64,000 nucleotides of DNA from Lasiosphaeria ovina (Eukaryota > Ascomycota > Sordariomycetes > Sordariales > Lasiosphaeriaceae). The position numbers were made by a program, and so were the translations under genes. The stretch spans positions 2,790,001-2,854,000 of the forward strand of contig JAULSN010000003.1 of assembly GCA_033439765.1 (NCBI GenBank). Reading direction: 5' to 3'. The notes under the pieces are model-generated. The model was not told the DNA's origin, did no database searches, and worked only from the letters and a program-made list of their open reading frames with translations. Below are positions 1 to 10,758 of the stretch, piece by piece (the stretch's first letter is position 1; each line of letters begins with the position of its first letter).

Positions 1-854
1 GGTGGCGATAGCTCCCTAGGGTCGCTGCGCTGCTTGGAGACTGCCCTGTTGACGCGGATGCCCCCTTGTTCGAGAATGTCGAACGCGTCCCCGTAGATGT
101 CGGCATCGGCTATCACGCTCAGGTCGATCCCGCTTTCGCTGAACATGCTGCTCTCCGGCCACTGGCCCGCCCAGATGGACCAAATGGTCACTGCCATCGC
201 GTACAAGTCATCGGCCTCGGTCGCGAAGACGCCCCGGTCCGGGTTCGTGCGTGCCTTGAGCCTCGGCGACAAGAATGCGTCGCTCGCGGCCGCGTAGCGA
301 TCGTCCACCTGATGGGAATCCCGGCCCTTGTTCGCCAGCCGAGCGTGCCGCATGTCAGAGAACACCAGGCGGCCTCTGGAGTTCCACTGGATGACGCCCG
401 GGTTGATGCCGCCGTGCACGATGCCCCTCGCGTGGAGGCGAGAGACGAGGTCGGCGACCTGCAGCGAGACCGACACGCGTTCCTGCGGCTGGATCTCGGC
501 GACGAAGAGGGGGATGCCGCGCTCGATGACGGCGTATTCCTGGCAGAAGGTGACTAGGTCGTCCTCGACGCATCCGATGCGGCTCACGAGAGGCATGGCC
601 AGGTCGTCGCCGGCCAGCTCGAAGAAGTCGGCTTCGCGCTTGGTGCAGCCATGCTTGAACAGGAGGGTCTCGCTGAGGGGGTGGTCTCTGGCGAAGGGCT
701 CGTTTGGTTGGAGAGCAGAGGCGGAGTTTTCTACTGCGAAAGAAATGCGAGGATCGTTCTTGAGCATGATGGGTGAGAGGTCGACGGCTTCGAGGTCGGG
801 GCGCCACTTGACTCGTGGTCTCTGCTCCCGGAGGAGGCCACGATCTGGGACCAT
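1..854 (-). CDS. Protein kinase-like protein, 3' part beyond the window edge
   Basis: One frame stays open from an ATG at 854 to base 1, so about 284 codons are visible and the C-terminus is missing. The start has a good fungal context (GCCATGG). The visible part resembles a protein kinase fold. The segment VSRLHARGIVHGGINP lies where a kinase has its catalytic loop, VFSDMRHA lies where DFG would be, and DLYAMAVTIWSIWAGQWPE resembles the helix F region. The catalytic Asp of HRD is replaced by Gly, the DFG glycine is absent, and no glycine-rich loop is obvious in the first 100 residues. I infer a pseudokinase or a strongly diverged fungal kinase. Substrate and role are unknown. Confidence 0.7.
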   Translation of the reverse strand, partial: MVPDRGLLREQRPRVKWRPDLEAVDLSPIMLKNDPRISFAVENSASALQPNEPFARDHPLSETLLFKHGCTKREADFFELAGDDLAMPLVSRIGCVEDDLVTFCQEYAVIERGIPLFVAEIQPQERVSVSLQVADLVSRLHARGIVHGGINPGVIQWNSRGRLVFSDMRHARLANKGRDSHQVDDRYAAASDAFLSPRLKARTNPDRGVFATEADDLYAMAVTIWSIWAGQWPESSMFSESGIDLSVIADADIYGDAFDILEQGGIRVNRAVSKQRSDPRELSP

Positions 855-2415
855 GGCTTGCGTGCGTGTGTTTTTCTGAGTTCCAACAGTTGGGTAATAC
901 GACGCTGGAATGTGGAAATGAAAGGGGCTCGAATTAGAACAGATGGACTTCACTTTCTGGTTTGGAAAGGTGCAGGGCCATGTTGCAGCGAAGGGGGGAC
1001 GTGCAGATAGATAAGTAAGGGTACCAGTGCTGGACTGTGCAGGCAGTAGCTGCCTCTGAAGAGTTCAAGGGCAAAGAAAATGGAGGTCGTTGGTGGGCAT
1101 TGCTAGCCGCTGCGATAATTTTGGAAGTCCGCGAGAGGATGTCCATGACCATTCCATTCCATTTGTCTTTATTCCCCGCGCCGCACTGTCTTGGTTGTCC
1201 AGGTTGCAGTGCCAGAGGATTCTGACAAGCGCCAGTTTGCGGGACTCGCCGAAGCCAATCTTTGACGCGAGTGGGTTGTGCCGCGCTAAAACGTGAAACA
1301 CGGTGAGGCGCAAGTGGCTCGACGGCGGCTAAAAACTTGTAAATCGCCCCCACGGCCAACAAACAATTGGACGACATTGTCGAATCGGCCACAGCGGTGT
1401 TTTTTTCATCGCGGCCGCCAAATGGGCACATGGCGCAGCCTTTTAAAATCTGGGCTGCGATGGTGGTCGGCCGTTGGAGTGGCCCCGTCGACCGCTGTAG
1501 ATCCTCTTCTCCAGCGATAGGACTGCAAATAGCTGCACTTCCATTCTTTATATTATTGTATATAAAATGACAAGATCGAGAAATAGGCCTTGCTTGCAAA
1601 TATGTCTGCTTCACTGAGGTAGTCCAGAACTGCCCTGGAGCTGCGTAAATCTTGGCCAAAACTGCGATCCGAAATGTTGAAGCACATGTTGCAGTCAGAC
1701 ATCGCGAGACTCTGAACAGGATCCGCGACCCTTCCATCCCACAACTCAAAATAGTTATAGCATTCAAATCTAAGTGGCCGTGGTGTGTGACGCACGTGAT
1801 GGGCGATTGAGTACCTATTTGAGTCTCGACGAGAAAAACTGCCACACTAATTAGTCTAGCACACCCAACCGACATCGCGTATAAAGCCATCAGACTCTGA
1901 TCAGGGAGCCTCGCGTAATTCAAGTAGCATGGTGTGAGTGTTTGATGTGAGGTCTTGCGTATGCACGGTATTAAAATTGCGCACATTCAGAGGAAAATTG
2001 AGACAATTTCCTTGGCCACTATGTTTGTACACAAAGTTATTGCTTAGCAATATCCCCAAGTCAATATTGGGTTAGTAATTGTTAGTTAGTTATTAATCAT
2101 TATCCAAACGTGAACAAGGAACGCTCACTGGATGTAGAATCTGTTCTTTATCATTAGAAGGAGACGTATTAGGCTGGTGAGAAATCAATCCTCACCTGAA
2201 AAGCTGTGAGATTGTTCTCAAACAACGTTACTGAATTTCGCTATTCACTTAATGTGCACAACTCAACTCACCTCTTCCCCCCCGTTTTGAGAGGTATAAG
2301 TCCAGCGCCGGAGAAGTGTAATCCTAAACCTGCCTGCCTCATCACGCCGTCCACGCAGTATTTCGCCACCAGAAACCCCAAAGCACAAGAGCAACGCGAA
2401 GTACCAGCCGCAATC
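855..2415. other. Intergenic region between divergent genes
   Basis: This spacer carries the promoters of the kinase-like gene (leftward) and the membrane protein gene (rightward). A 350-codon open frame on the minus strand (934-1986) has no recognisable domain, low-complexity composition and no supporting splice or start context, so I do not call it. The part after about 1550 is AT-rich. Confidence 0.6.
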
Positions 2416-3180
2416 ATGGATGCTGTCGTGGCAGAGCTTGTCGACACCGGCCAGTCCATCTACGAGGCTTCGAGTACAGCCATAGGGTATTCTCTCTACC
2501 CTTCCAAATTCATTGGCAACATCGTTATGTCACATCGCCCCAAAATCTACGGCCCTGTTTTCAAAGCCGTCGCCAAGTTCTGGCTGCGCCTCAGAGCTCA
2601 GATTTTCGCCCTTCTCCTGGATCCCCTTACCCGCACCGAAAACAGGGTGATGTCTGTCGTCTTCGTCCTCGCTGTCGTTGGACTCGAGGACTTCCTCTTC
2701 ACGCGTCTCCTTGGCTTGTTCCCAGCGTTCTGGGCGTGGACCCTAGAGAATATCCTCGACCCCGAGAGACTGTGCGACGAAGCCCTGCTCTACATCTACA
2801 CGAGCCTCCTTGACAAACTGGGCAACTTCACCGTCCTGTTCACCATCATCCAACACCTGTATCTGTCTGTGGCCATCCAGAGCTTTTTCTGGTACTCCTA
2901 CGACATGTGGCACGATAGCATGACTACGTTTATCTGGCTCGACCAGCTGCACGACAACGGCCAGGTCACCGATGCGGACTACGACTACGACTTCATGATC
3001 TTGATGATGGACTTCTCGCACGGCAACCGCCTGTACCGGCAGGCGGGCCGTACCTTGGATAGGCAGCTGGCCGGCTTCGGCCCCTTGACACGCCGGGGGC
3101 GAATACTTGTCACAATCTACCTTTTGCTGCTGCAGTGGGAAGGCATCCATTTCCCTCGCCAGGTTGCCCCCCGTGTCTGA
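2416..3180 (+). CDS. Hypothetical integral membrane protein, 254 aa
   Basis: The frame is open from 2206, but the ATG at 2416 (CAATCATGG) has the better context and starts a protein of normal composition, so I choose it. The 254-residue product has at least two long hydrophobic stretches, around residues 75-105 (SVVFVLAVVGLEDFLFTRLL and following) and 135-165 (NFTVLFTIIQHLYLSVAIQ). They are separated by a charged loop and followed by an acidic patch (DADYDYDF) and a basic tail. It is probably a multi-pass membrane protein. I do not recognise the family. No intron is needed. Confidence 0.6.
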   Translation: MDAVVAELVDTGQSIYEASSTAIGYSLYPSKFIGNIVMSHRPKIYGPVFKAVAKFWLRLRAQIFALLLDPLTRTENRVMSVVFVLAVVGLEDFLFTRLLGLFPAFWAWTLENILDPERLCDEALLYIYTSLLDKLGNFTVLFTIIQHLYLSVAIQSFFWYSYDMWHDSMTTFIWLDQLHDNGQVTDADYDYDFMILMMDFSHGNRLYRQAGRTLDRQLAGFGPLTRRGRILVTIYLLLLQWEGIHFPRQVAPRV

Positions 3181-4766
3181 GAGAAACTGATGGAGAAAGG
3201 AGACTACCATCTTCCTTGGGTGGCGATGACGGGAAAGAAGAATGGGATGAGTGGGGAGCCGGGATTACCTCACGGTCAGGTGGAAAGGACGGATACGGAT
3301 GACGGAACGGATATGAATGACGGAACTACCGGGTCGGCTGGGAGTGGCATCTTAAATGCTGCTGATCAGGGGTTCAGGGGCCGGGTAACAAGGGGTTTGT
3401 TTACACCCTTACCCAATTAATCTAGTGTGCTTTTGGCTTTTCTTTCTTGGCCTGCCCACCTCGTATAAGGTGGACAGCCCGCCCTCCCTCTCATCAGAGG
3501 GCTGGCATCGCTCTTTGCCTTCTTTTCTGGCAATTCTTTAGATATGACGTCTTTTTACCGCGAATTGAGATCCCCGGACCAGTGCACGCAGTAGTGACTT
3601 TTGCTTTGTTATAACGACTACCCGGCTATACAATCCTGTGCCTGTACTCTATAAGGCTTGCCTGCGGCTCGCCTTCCGATTGTTTTTGTGGTTGTTATGT
3701 TGTGGTGCCTTTTCACCGCTTCACTGCTTGAGTCTTGTATTTCACACTGCAAGGTAAATGGTACGGATCTACCGCCTCGATTGCACTGGTCAACTCGCTA
3801 ACGAATTTCCGAAGACATATTCGACACAGACAACATGTGCCGCGGTCTGGACTGCTGTTTTTGGCGGGCGGCGTGGCCTCAAGTTTCAGCAGTCTAGGCC
3901 GCCTTAATAAGTACATGTCGGGTGTCCTCTCGGTGTTATAACAGTACCCGCACAGTACTAGACCCCTGCACACACGCAAGCGCTCAGATACGGTGCTGGG
4001 CCTAAATTACCACATTTGGCTGCATCGCCGGCGTCAACGGAGGTGGTGATGCCATTTGGCTGGGCGATGTGGTTTTACTATGGTTGCGCGGAGACTTTTT
4101 TATGGTGCTCTCTTAATCACAACCTCCGCCAACCCAATCATCACCTGCATGGCGTGCAACATGACAGCTGCCAAGGATTGCGCTCGCCTTCAGCACCATC
4201 ATTGTCAACACCATTATTGTCAGCACCATCATTGTCAGCACCATCATTGTCAGCACCATCATTGTCAGCACCATCATTGTCAGCACCATCATTGTCAGCA
4301 CCATCATTGTCAGCTCCATCATTGTCAGCTCCAAATCGGGGCACCCGATCCTATTCGGGCTAGCACCTGTTGAAACGACATTAGGCAATGGATGTGCAGC
4401 GCATTGTTCGTATTCTGAATGCATGAGATGCAAATGGGGGTCGTGATGCAACAAACGTCAGCTAGCCATGGATTATTACCATACCCAAGAGCAGTGGTCA
4501 GAGTGCCATCGAATGTTGGAGAGCAACAGAGGGCGGTTGCTTGATGGCGGGCGAGTTGCCTTAGTTCCAAGCAACATCACTCGTGCAACAAAGCTAAAAG
4601 GTTATCTTGCCCAACAGCAAAGTCACCGATGTCTGAGCAGTTGCTTCCTCTCTTTTCTCTCTCAAACACAGCCACACACGCAAACTGCTGCCCCAAGAAC
4701 CACTTTGGAGTTGGGCAAACGACCTATTAAAATCATTTTCAGTCGATACCAGCAGCATCTCATTCA
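3181..4766. other. Intergenic region with a minisatellite
   Basis: This is the 3' flank of the membrane protein gene and the promoter of the carboxypeptidase gene. It contains a 15-bp tandem repeat (listed separately). Several open frames run through the repeat on both strands because the unit is a multiple of three. None has other coding support. Confidence 0.6.
4191..4325. repeat. 15-bp minisatellite, nine units
   Basis: The unit CAGCACCATCATTGT is repeated nine times in tandem. Unit 2 carries two changes and unit 9 one change. A partial tenth unit follows at 4326. The middle six copies are identical, which suggests recent unit turnover. It lies about 440 bp upstream of the carboxypeptidase start. 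Confidence 0.95.
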
Positions 4767-6446
4767 ATGAAGTTGCTTATCTCGCTTCTCTTTGCCAGTC
4801 TGGCTCTTGCCTCTATCCTCCGGCCCCAAAAGATCCTCGATATTGAACGCCATCCTGTTCATGACTGTCTCGAGTCAGCCAATGAAACGGTCGGGATTCT
4901 GAACTTTGTCGACTCGAGCGAGCACTACCAAAAGGGCGCCAAGCATTACAGCGGCTATCTTGATGTGAAGAGCAAAAACAGACTTTTTTCTGGTAATTAA
5001 GCCACAGACCTTGAATCTCTGCTGTTCTCTAGCTGATCAGCGACGAACAGGCTGCAGCTGAGCCAAATCAACCCAGCCAAGGACCCCATCATCCTCGTCC
5101 TCAACGGCGGCCCCGGAGCGTCCTCCATGTACGGCATGATAATCCAGTGGGGCTCCATGGTGTTTCCCTGGAGGATCGACAAACTCACCCCCAATCCAAA
5201 CGCCCTGAACGCGGCGGCCAACGTCGTCTATGTCGACAACCCCATCGGCGTGGGATTCTCTCATCCGGCCCCGTCGGGGCCCCTCCATAACCAGCTGCTG
5301 GACTGCACCAAGGACCTAGTTGAATTCCTCCTGGCGCTGAGGGCCACCGACTTTCGAGGCGTGCAGCTGGTAAAGAATGAACTGCACGTCATGGGCTCGT
5401 CGTTTGCCGGACACTATCTCGCCGATCTCGGTGCGTACGTGTCAGCGACTCCGGGGCTCAACGATGCTCTCCAGCTTAAGTCGCTGATCATGGGTAACCC
5501 GGCCCTGGAGGATATCCGGGATCTGGATGCCACGTACTCCCTTGTCTGCGACCCGGCTGCGGCCCTAAGCTTGAACCTCCTCCTGACCAGCGACCAGTGC
5601 AGGACCTGGAAGGACAATATCCCCAAGTGCGCTGCAGCCATCGCGGCGTGTAGGAAGGCCCCCGCGAGTGCTGCCTGTGTCGAAGGAACTATTGAGGATG
5701 CCTGCACTCAGTCTGATCCCTGGTTATACTGGAAGGTGAGCACTTCCTACTTGGTCACCCTGCGAGGCGTGTGGTTTTGGTTCATTTTGCTGCTCGCAAC
5801 GGCTGACTCGCAGGTTCTGTCAGCTGACCTGCCGAGACCCCTACGACATCAGCGAGCCGCGGGTATGGGACGCACCCCGGCGCGAGAACATCGCCGCGGC
5901 CAAACAGTTCTTGGACCTTTACACCAAAGACATCGGTGCCGAGGGGACGTGGGCGATGTTCCAGCCCAAAATGCGCACCGCCCTGCGCAACTCTGGCGAG
6001 GCGTACAAGGACAGCAGCCTCCGGATCAAAGACATGCTCACTACCAAAGGCAACAATATCAAACTGTTTGCCTATGCAGTAAGTCCGCCGCGCTAAGGAT
6101 TTTCCCTTTTCTTCTTCTTCTCTCTCTCAGATCAGCCAGCAGATCATGTAATAATAATCAACGACAGGGTGACTATGACCTGATGTGTCCTTACCTGGGA
6201 CTCAAGAGGACGCTGCGGGATATACAGTGGGACGGCCAAAAGGAGCTGGCGACCAAACTAGACCGTTCCGAGGCCGATTACGACAAGCTTGTGACGGCGA
6301 TGGGCACCCCGCTTGGAAACTTTGCCGAGGTTGGACCGTTGAGGTATGCGAGGATCTTTGGGTCGGGCCACATGGGCAATGAGAAGAGAGGGGGAGATGT
6401 CAGGACCATGATTTACCAGTGGATTGGCATCAAGAGCCACTTGTGA
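4767..6446 (+). CDS. Secreted serine carboxypeptidase (peptidase family S10), 484 aa
   Basis: Exons are 4767-4992, 5041-5735, 5824-6078 and 6168-6446. All joins keep frame and give 484 residues, the usual S10 size. The N-terminus is a signal peptide (MKLLISLLFASLALAS), so the enzyme should enter the secretory pathway or vacuole. Family landmarks are in order: HYSGYLDV, the oxyanion-hole segment LNGGPGASS, VDNPIGVGFSH, the nucleophile motif GSSFAGHY (Ser about 196), the Asp motif GDYDLMCPYLG (Asp about 396) and SGHM (His about 460). The triad is therefore intact. The usual ESYAG nucleophile motif reads SSFAG here, so the Glu that normally precedes the catalytic Ser and helps bind the substrate carboxylate is replaced by Ser. 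C-terminal exopeptidase activity is inferred. This Glu change could shift pH or substrate preference. Confidence 0.9.
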
Positions 6447-7532
6447 TCTGTCGCCGGGGCTAATAATTAATTAGCGGAAGGGGTTGTTGGTTAGGTTAGT
6501 CTCCCCTATGAATTCGGTTTCTAGTCAATTGGTGGACGATAATGAATAGACCAAGCCGCGCGCGCCAGCGGAATTTTGTGAGTGGTCTGGACAGCTTCAT
6601 ACTATCGGTTGGCGGAAACTCATAACAAGCGAAGTTGCGGAAATCTCATTTCTCCAAACCAAGCAGACTCTCGGGCCGCTTTTGGTTCAGTGTTTGGGTT
6701 AGCTGCGCCTTCCCATAGCCTCGTATATAAACATTGCATGTACTCAATTTCCAGTGTCAACGTTATACGTAAAAGGGGGGTAATATGAAAAGGTCGATTC
6801 ACCAAACCGTGGCGCAAAATGCGTCGGTAGCAATTAGATTGGCTTCCAAACTTGGCCCCTATAACCAACCCAAACGCCGAAACAAAAGTGGCCTCAGCGC
6901 ATAGATAAGGTTAACAAATCCTCATGAATCAATCACTTCAGGGAAGCTTGCTGAACAATCTCATCCTCTACCACAGGATTTCTTTATACCTAAGTGGGAA
7001 AAGTCAACATAGTACGCACCGCAAAAACGATGCCCGGCGTTCCTAAGAGCCACAGTCCGTATTACACTGGCCTTTGCCTTTTCTCAAGCCTTGCGTCGCT
7101 AACCATCTAGTTCCCAAACCTAATAGATCACAAGAAGCCGCAGGTCATTGCAGCCACCACCACCACCACCAGCGCCAACACCGCCGCCGCAGTCACCACC
7201 GCCATGAGCGAGGCAGCCAGTTGATTAACTACCCTTTAGCCGCAGAGGCTTCCGAAATCAAGATGTCTGGTATGCAGTAAATAATTTGTCACTCACCTCT
7301 AAAACATCCGTTTACGTCTCAACAAATTGAAGAACCCACGATTCCCGGTCATTGGTCTGTGCGGAACCTCCTGCAGTGGACATTCGGGAGAGAATTTGCG
7401 TTCAGAATCGTAATGACAGACAATGGACATTCATTCTGAGGGGCTAAGGAGTGACTCAACGAAATACACCAAAGATAACACCACGAGACCGTTCTACCAT
7501 GCCATCATCTCCGCGGAACCGTCCAATGCTTC
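6447..7532. other. Intergenic region, 3' ends of convergent genes
   Basis: This spacer lies between the carboxypeptidase (+) and zinc-finger (-) genes. It has only short open frames, and a CACCAC-rich stretch at 7154-7185 gives a meaningless His-rich frame. I see no gene here. Confidence 0.6.
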
Positions 7533-10500
7533 CTAATCATGAGACGGTCCGCCAAGATCGTCATATGGGTCGGTATCCTCATCTACTGAAGTGTTGTCTG
7601 TGCTATTGAGCAAAAAGTAGCTGTTGAAAGTGTCCCAAGCCCCTGTGTTACCGAGTTCTTCGTAGGCGCCGGCGGTTGTCTGAAAGCTAGTAGAATCCGC
7701 CAGCTGGCTCCCGCTCGCCGGGGGATAGGCGACACCTGATGAGGGCATCGGATTCATGATCGCCCCTGGTTGTTGTTGCAAGTACATGACGTTTGGGTTG
7801 TCGAAGGTTGGGGGCTGTGGGTTGTTGAAGGGTGGGGGCTGTGGGTTGTCCCTCTGCACATTGACCCAACCTTGATCTGGGGCTTGGTGTTGGACAATTT
7901 GATTTTGTGGCAGCGGCGGCAACTGTGGCAGCGGCGGCAACTGTGGTTGTGGCGGTACCGAAAGGTGATCTTGGCTCATCCTGAGGCGTTTCCCGGATGC
8001 GTCCTGGTCCTCTCGTGAGTCGGGTTGGAGTTGGGCGCGAGAAGAAGACCTCTTAGTCCCTGCTTTTGCTTGAAGGGACGTCTCAATTTCGGTAAGGACC
8101 TGGTCCTGGTGGCCTCGAAATACATCCATGATTACGTCTATCAAGTCCGGCGCGAAATTGGCGAGTCTTAGTCTAAGAGCTGGCTCGGCGTCCTGGAAGT
8201 GCTTCTTGATTTTCAAACATGTAGTCTCTTCAGGTGGCTCGAACTCTGTTACAATATGACCGGTTAGCTTCCGACTTCAAAGCAGGACAAGGTGTCATAC
8301 CGGGTGAAGGGATGTGCTGTTCTGCAGGAAAGAGCGCTTGGTATAATATGTTCCAGGACGGGATCCTGTCTTCGTTCCCCCTGGAATTCAGGCGATGCGC
8401 GACATGAGCGCTCATGCCGTCATCTGGGTCCACTCCTTCAGTGGACGCCTTATCGCGAACCTCGCAAGGAGGTTGCAATCGATTATGTTGGTCGAGAGCC
8501 TTCTTATCAGAGAAGCCGTCTTTGCATCTCGAACATTGGATCGGCCTCGGATTGTTGTGCTTTTCTCTGAGATGCCGTCTGCATGTGTTAGCCCAACGCT
8601 ACTCCAACAGTGGGCGGAGGGGAGGTTACCTACTTGAGATGCTCGAATTTCGCCCAGCCAGTTGTTGCACATAGCTTGTACTTCTTGTTGTTGATGCTGA
8701 AACGCTCGGGGTTGTGCTTCCGGAATGGGCAGCCCCACAGATACCTAGGGGGAAAATACTTGTCGTTGGGAAGAGCTCCTCCCTTTCCAGGCTTGGGAGG
8801 GCCGTTTCCCTGACTGCCTTCGCCGGAGGTGGGGATCCCTTGCCCTCCCAGACCGGCCCCTCCGGCTGCTCCAGGTGACTCCCCGTAGCCGCCCCCTCCA
8901 GAACCGGGATTGAAAGTAGGAGTCGGCCCCCCATCACTTCCACATTGGTTCGTCTGTGGGAGCGTGCTCAGCTCATTAAGCAGCTCATGAACAAAATCCG
9001 TGACAGCGGTCCCAATAGCTTGACTGACGATGTCCAGGTCTTCACTGCCGGTAGCTGGGCCTCCGCAGTACCTTAGAACGATGTCAAACACCCTGCTAAT
9101 GATCTCATCGGCAATAGTGTCTTCGTCATCGGAAGCGGCGCTTTCCGCATCTTGATCAACATCAAGTTGATCAGTTGACTGAGTTGGCGATGTTGGGGAA
9201 ACGGGCAGTCCGGACGTGTCCATTGGAGAGCAGTCTGGTGTCATTTCCTTGTCTTTATCAACATCCATGGACACTTCTTGTTCTTCATGGATCTCTACGT
9301 CTGCGCTGCCGGACAGGGGCTGATCGATACCCAGAATGGCCCACAGTTGCTGCTTTGTACAGTCAACTCTGCAAAAGAACTCCTTTTCTCCGCTCTTCAC
9401 GGCCAACAGCAGCGATGACGGGGCGCAGATGTCCCGGTGCATAGTCCGTTGGCTGTCAGGCGGTTTGCTGTGAAACACATCAGACCACTCTCCCAGACCC
9501 AGCAAGTCGTGGGGGGTGTTATCTGTTACCGGCAGGGGCTTGCTCCATGAACAATCAGGGTCGAAGAGAGACATATCCGCATTACCCCTGACTCGCTGCT
9601 GGCACCTGGACATCGTCTGCTCCAGGAAGAATATGAGTATGTGTGTCATGCTCGACCAGACGTTGACTTGGGTGTCGTGATAGTCAGGGATGAGTTTCTG
9701 AGTCTCGAGTTTGACGCGCTCTCGAAGTATGTCGAGGCTCTGTCGAATCTCGGCAAAGTACTCTTCCAGTTCGATGGGCGCTTCCCAGTCTGTGTAGGCA
9801 CATATGTCAGCCAAATTGAACATCGCCAGGGTCGAAGAACAAGCACCTACCTGCTTCCGGCACTGATTCCAAGCTCCCAAACAGCATTTGGTAAATGGCC
9901 TCCCATGTCTGCTTCTTCTGCTGAGGTGTCCTGTCGGGCCCGGTATCGCTGATCTTATCCATCACCTCAGAGCTCATATGCCCCCCAGCGTCATCGGCTG
10001 GTGTTATCGGTGTGCATGTGCATGCATTCACGCCGCTGGATCTAGAAGGGCACTGTTCTTCATGGTCTGCTCGCGGAGCGTGGTTGCGTCTGAGGTGCTC
10101 CCTATAAGTGCGGTCGGTTAGCGTGGGTGGCTTCCGACAGGCTTGAGTACGTGAGAGAACATAAAACGTACTTAAGTATTGACAAATTGTCGAATGGTAG
10201 GCGGGAACACGTCATGTGGTCCCGGATGTTGAATCGTAGAGGATTCCACTTGCGGTACGGACAAGCCCACCGCCTCGAATCCTGAACAGGACCCACGCCC
10301 GTTGCCGGCCCGCCCGGGGACTGAGGGCCGGGACCTTCCGGTCCGTCATTGCCATCCCCTCTGAGCTTCCCGCCACCATTGTATGCGTGTTCACAGTTGT
10401 TCCCCTGGTTGCAAGCCCTGCCGTCGTTAGAGAGGTCTGACTTCATCGAATGGGAGTTATGAGGGCCTTGACCCTGGTGAGATTCATCCGGACCCCCGGC

Positions 10501-10758
10501 CGAGTAGACTGTCCCGTCTTGGTGCTTGGTCTCCACGTTGATGGGAAGCGTGCCGGTGTAGGCCGGAAAGGCGGTAAGCATGTCGTCGTCGACGTCTGAC
10601 TCGAGGTCGGCCGTTGTCACAGAGTCGACCAAGCTTGGGCAAGGCGATGAGACTTTGATGTCGTTTTCCTCGGCCGGGGAGGGAGCAGGAGATCTGTGAG
10701 GGGCAAACTTGGACGGTACTTCAGAGCCCGAGTTCAGGATTGCAATGGTGTTCGACAT
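7533..10758 (-). CDS. Tandem-module C2H2-type zinc-finger protein, 994 aa
   Basis: Five exons on the minus strand (10758-10172, 10101-9851, 9789-8634, 8578-8301, 8245-7533) join in frame. The ATG at 10758 starts an acidic, Gly/Pro-rich disordered region. Module 1 has WACPYRKWNPLRFN (about residue 165), a second Cys (TCSR), then LKEHLRRNH. Module 2 has WGCPFRKHNPERFS (about 626), LCATTGW, LKRHLREKH and a further C-x2-C...H finger (CSRCKDGFSDKKALDQH). Each finger block is followed by a similar tail (TWEAIYQMLFGSLESVPEA and SWNILYQALFPAEQHIPSP). Introns fall at the same two places, with the same phases (2, then 1), in both modules. Fungal fingers with this CPF/CPY-x-K signature are common in proteins of unknown role. 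A nuclear, nucleic-acid-binding role is inference. The C-terminus is Pro/Gln/Asn-rich. Confidence 0.8.

Noticed and set aside
934..1986. 350-codon open frame on the minus strand
   Set aside because: No domain, no recognisable start context and an odd composition. It overlaps an AT-rich spacer and looks like a chance frame.
4016..4454. Several open frames encoding SAPSL-, HHCQ- or MMVLT-type repeats
   Set aside because: They are direct translations of the 15-bp minisatellite in different frames, with no unique coding sequence.
7140..7215. His-rich short frame
   Set aside because: It comes from a CACCAC microsatellite-like stretch and has no other coding support.
9646..9952. Open frames opposite the zinc-finger gene
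   Set aside because: They are antisense shadows of a gene supported by five consistent exons.
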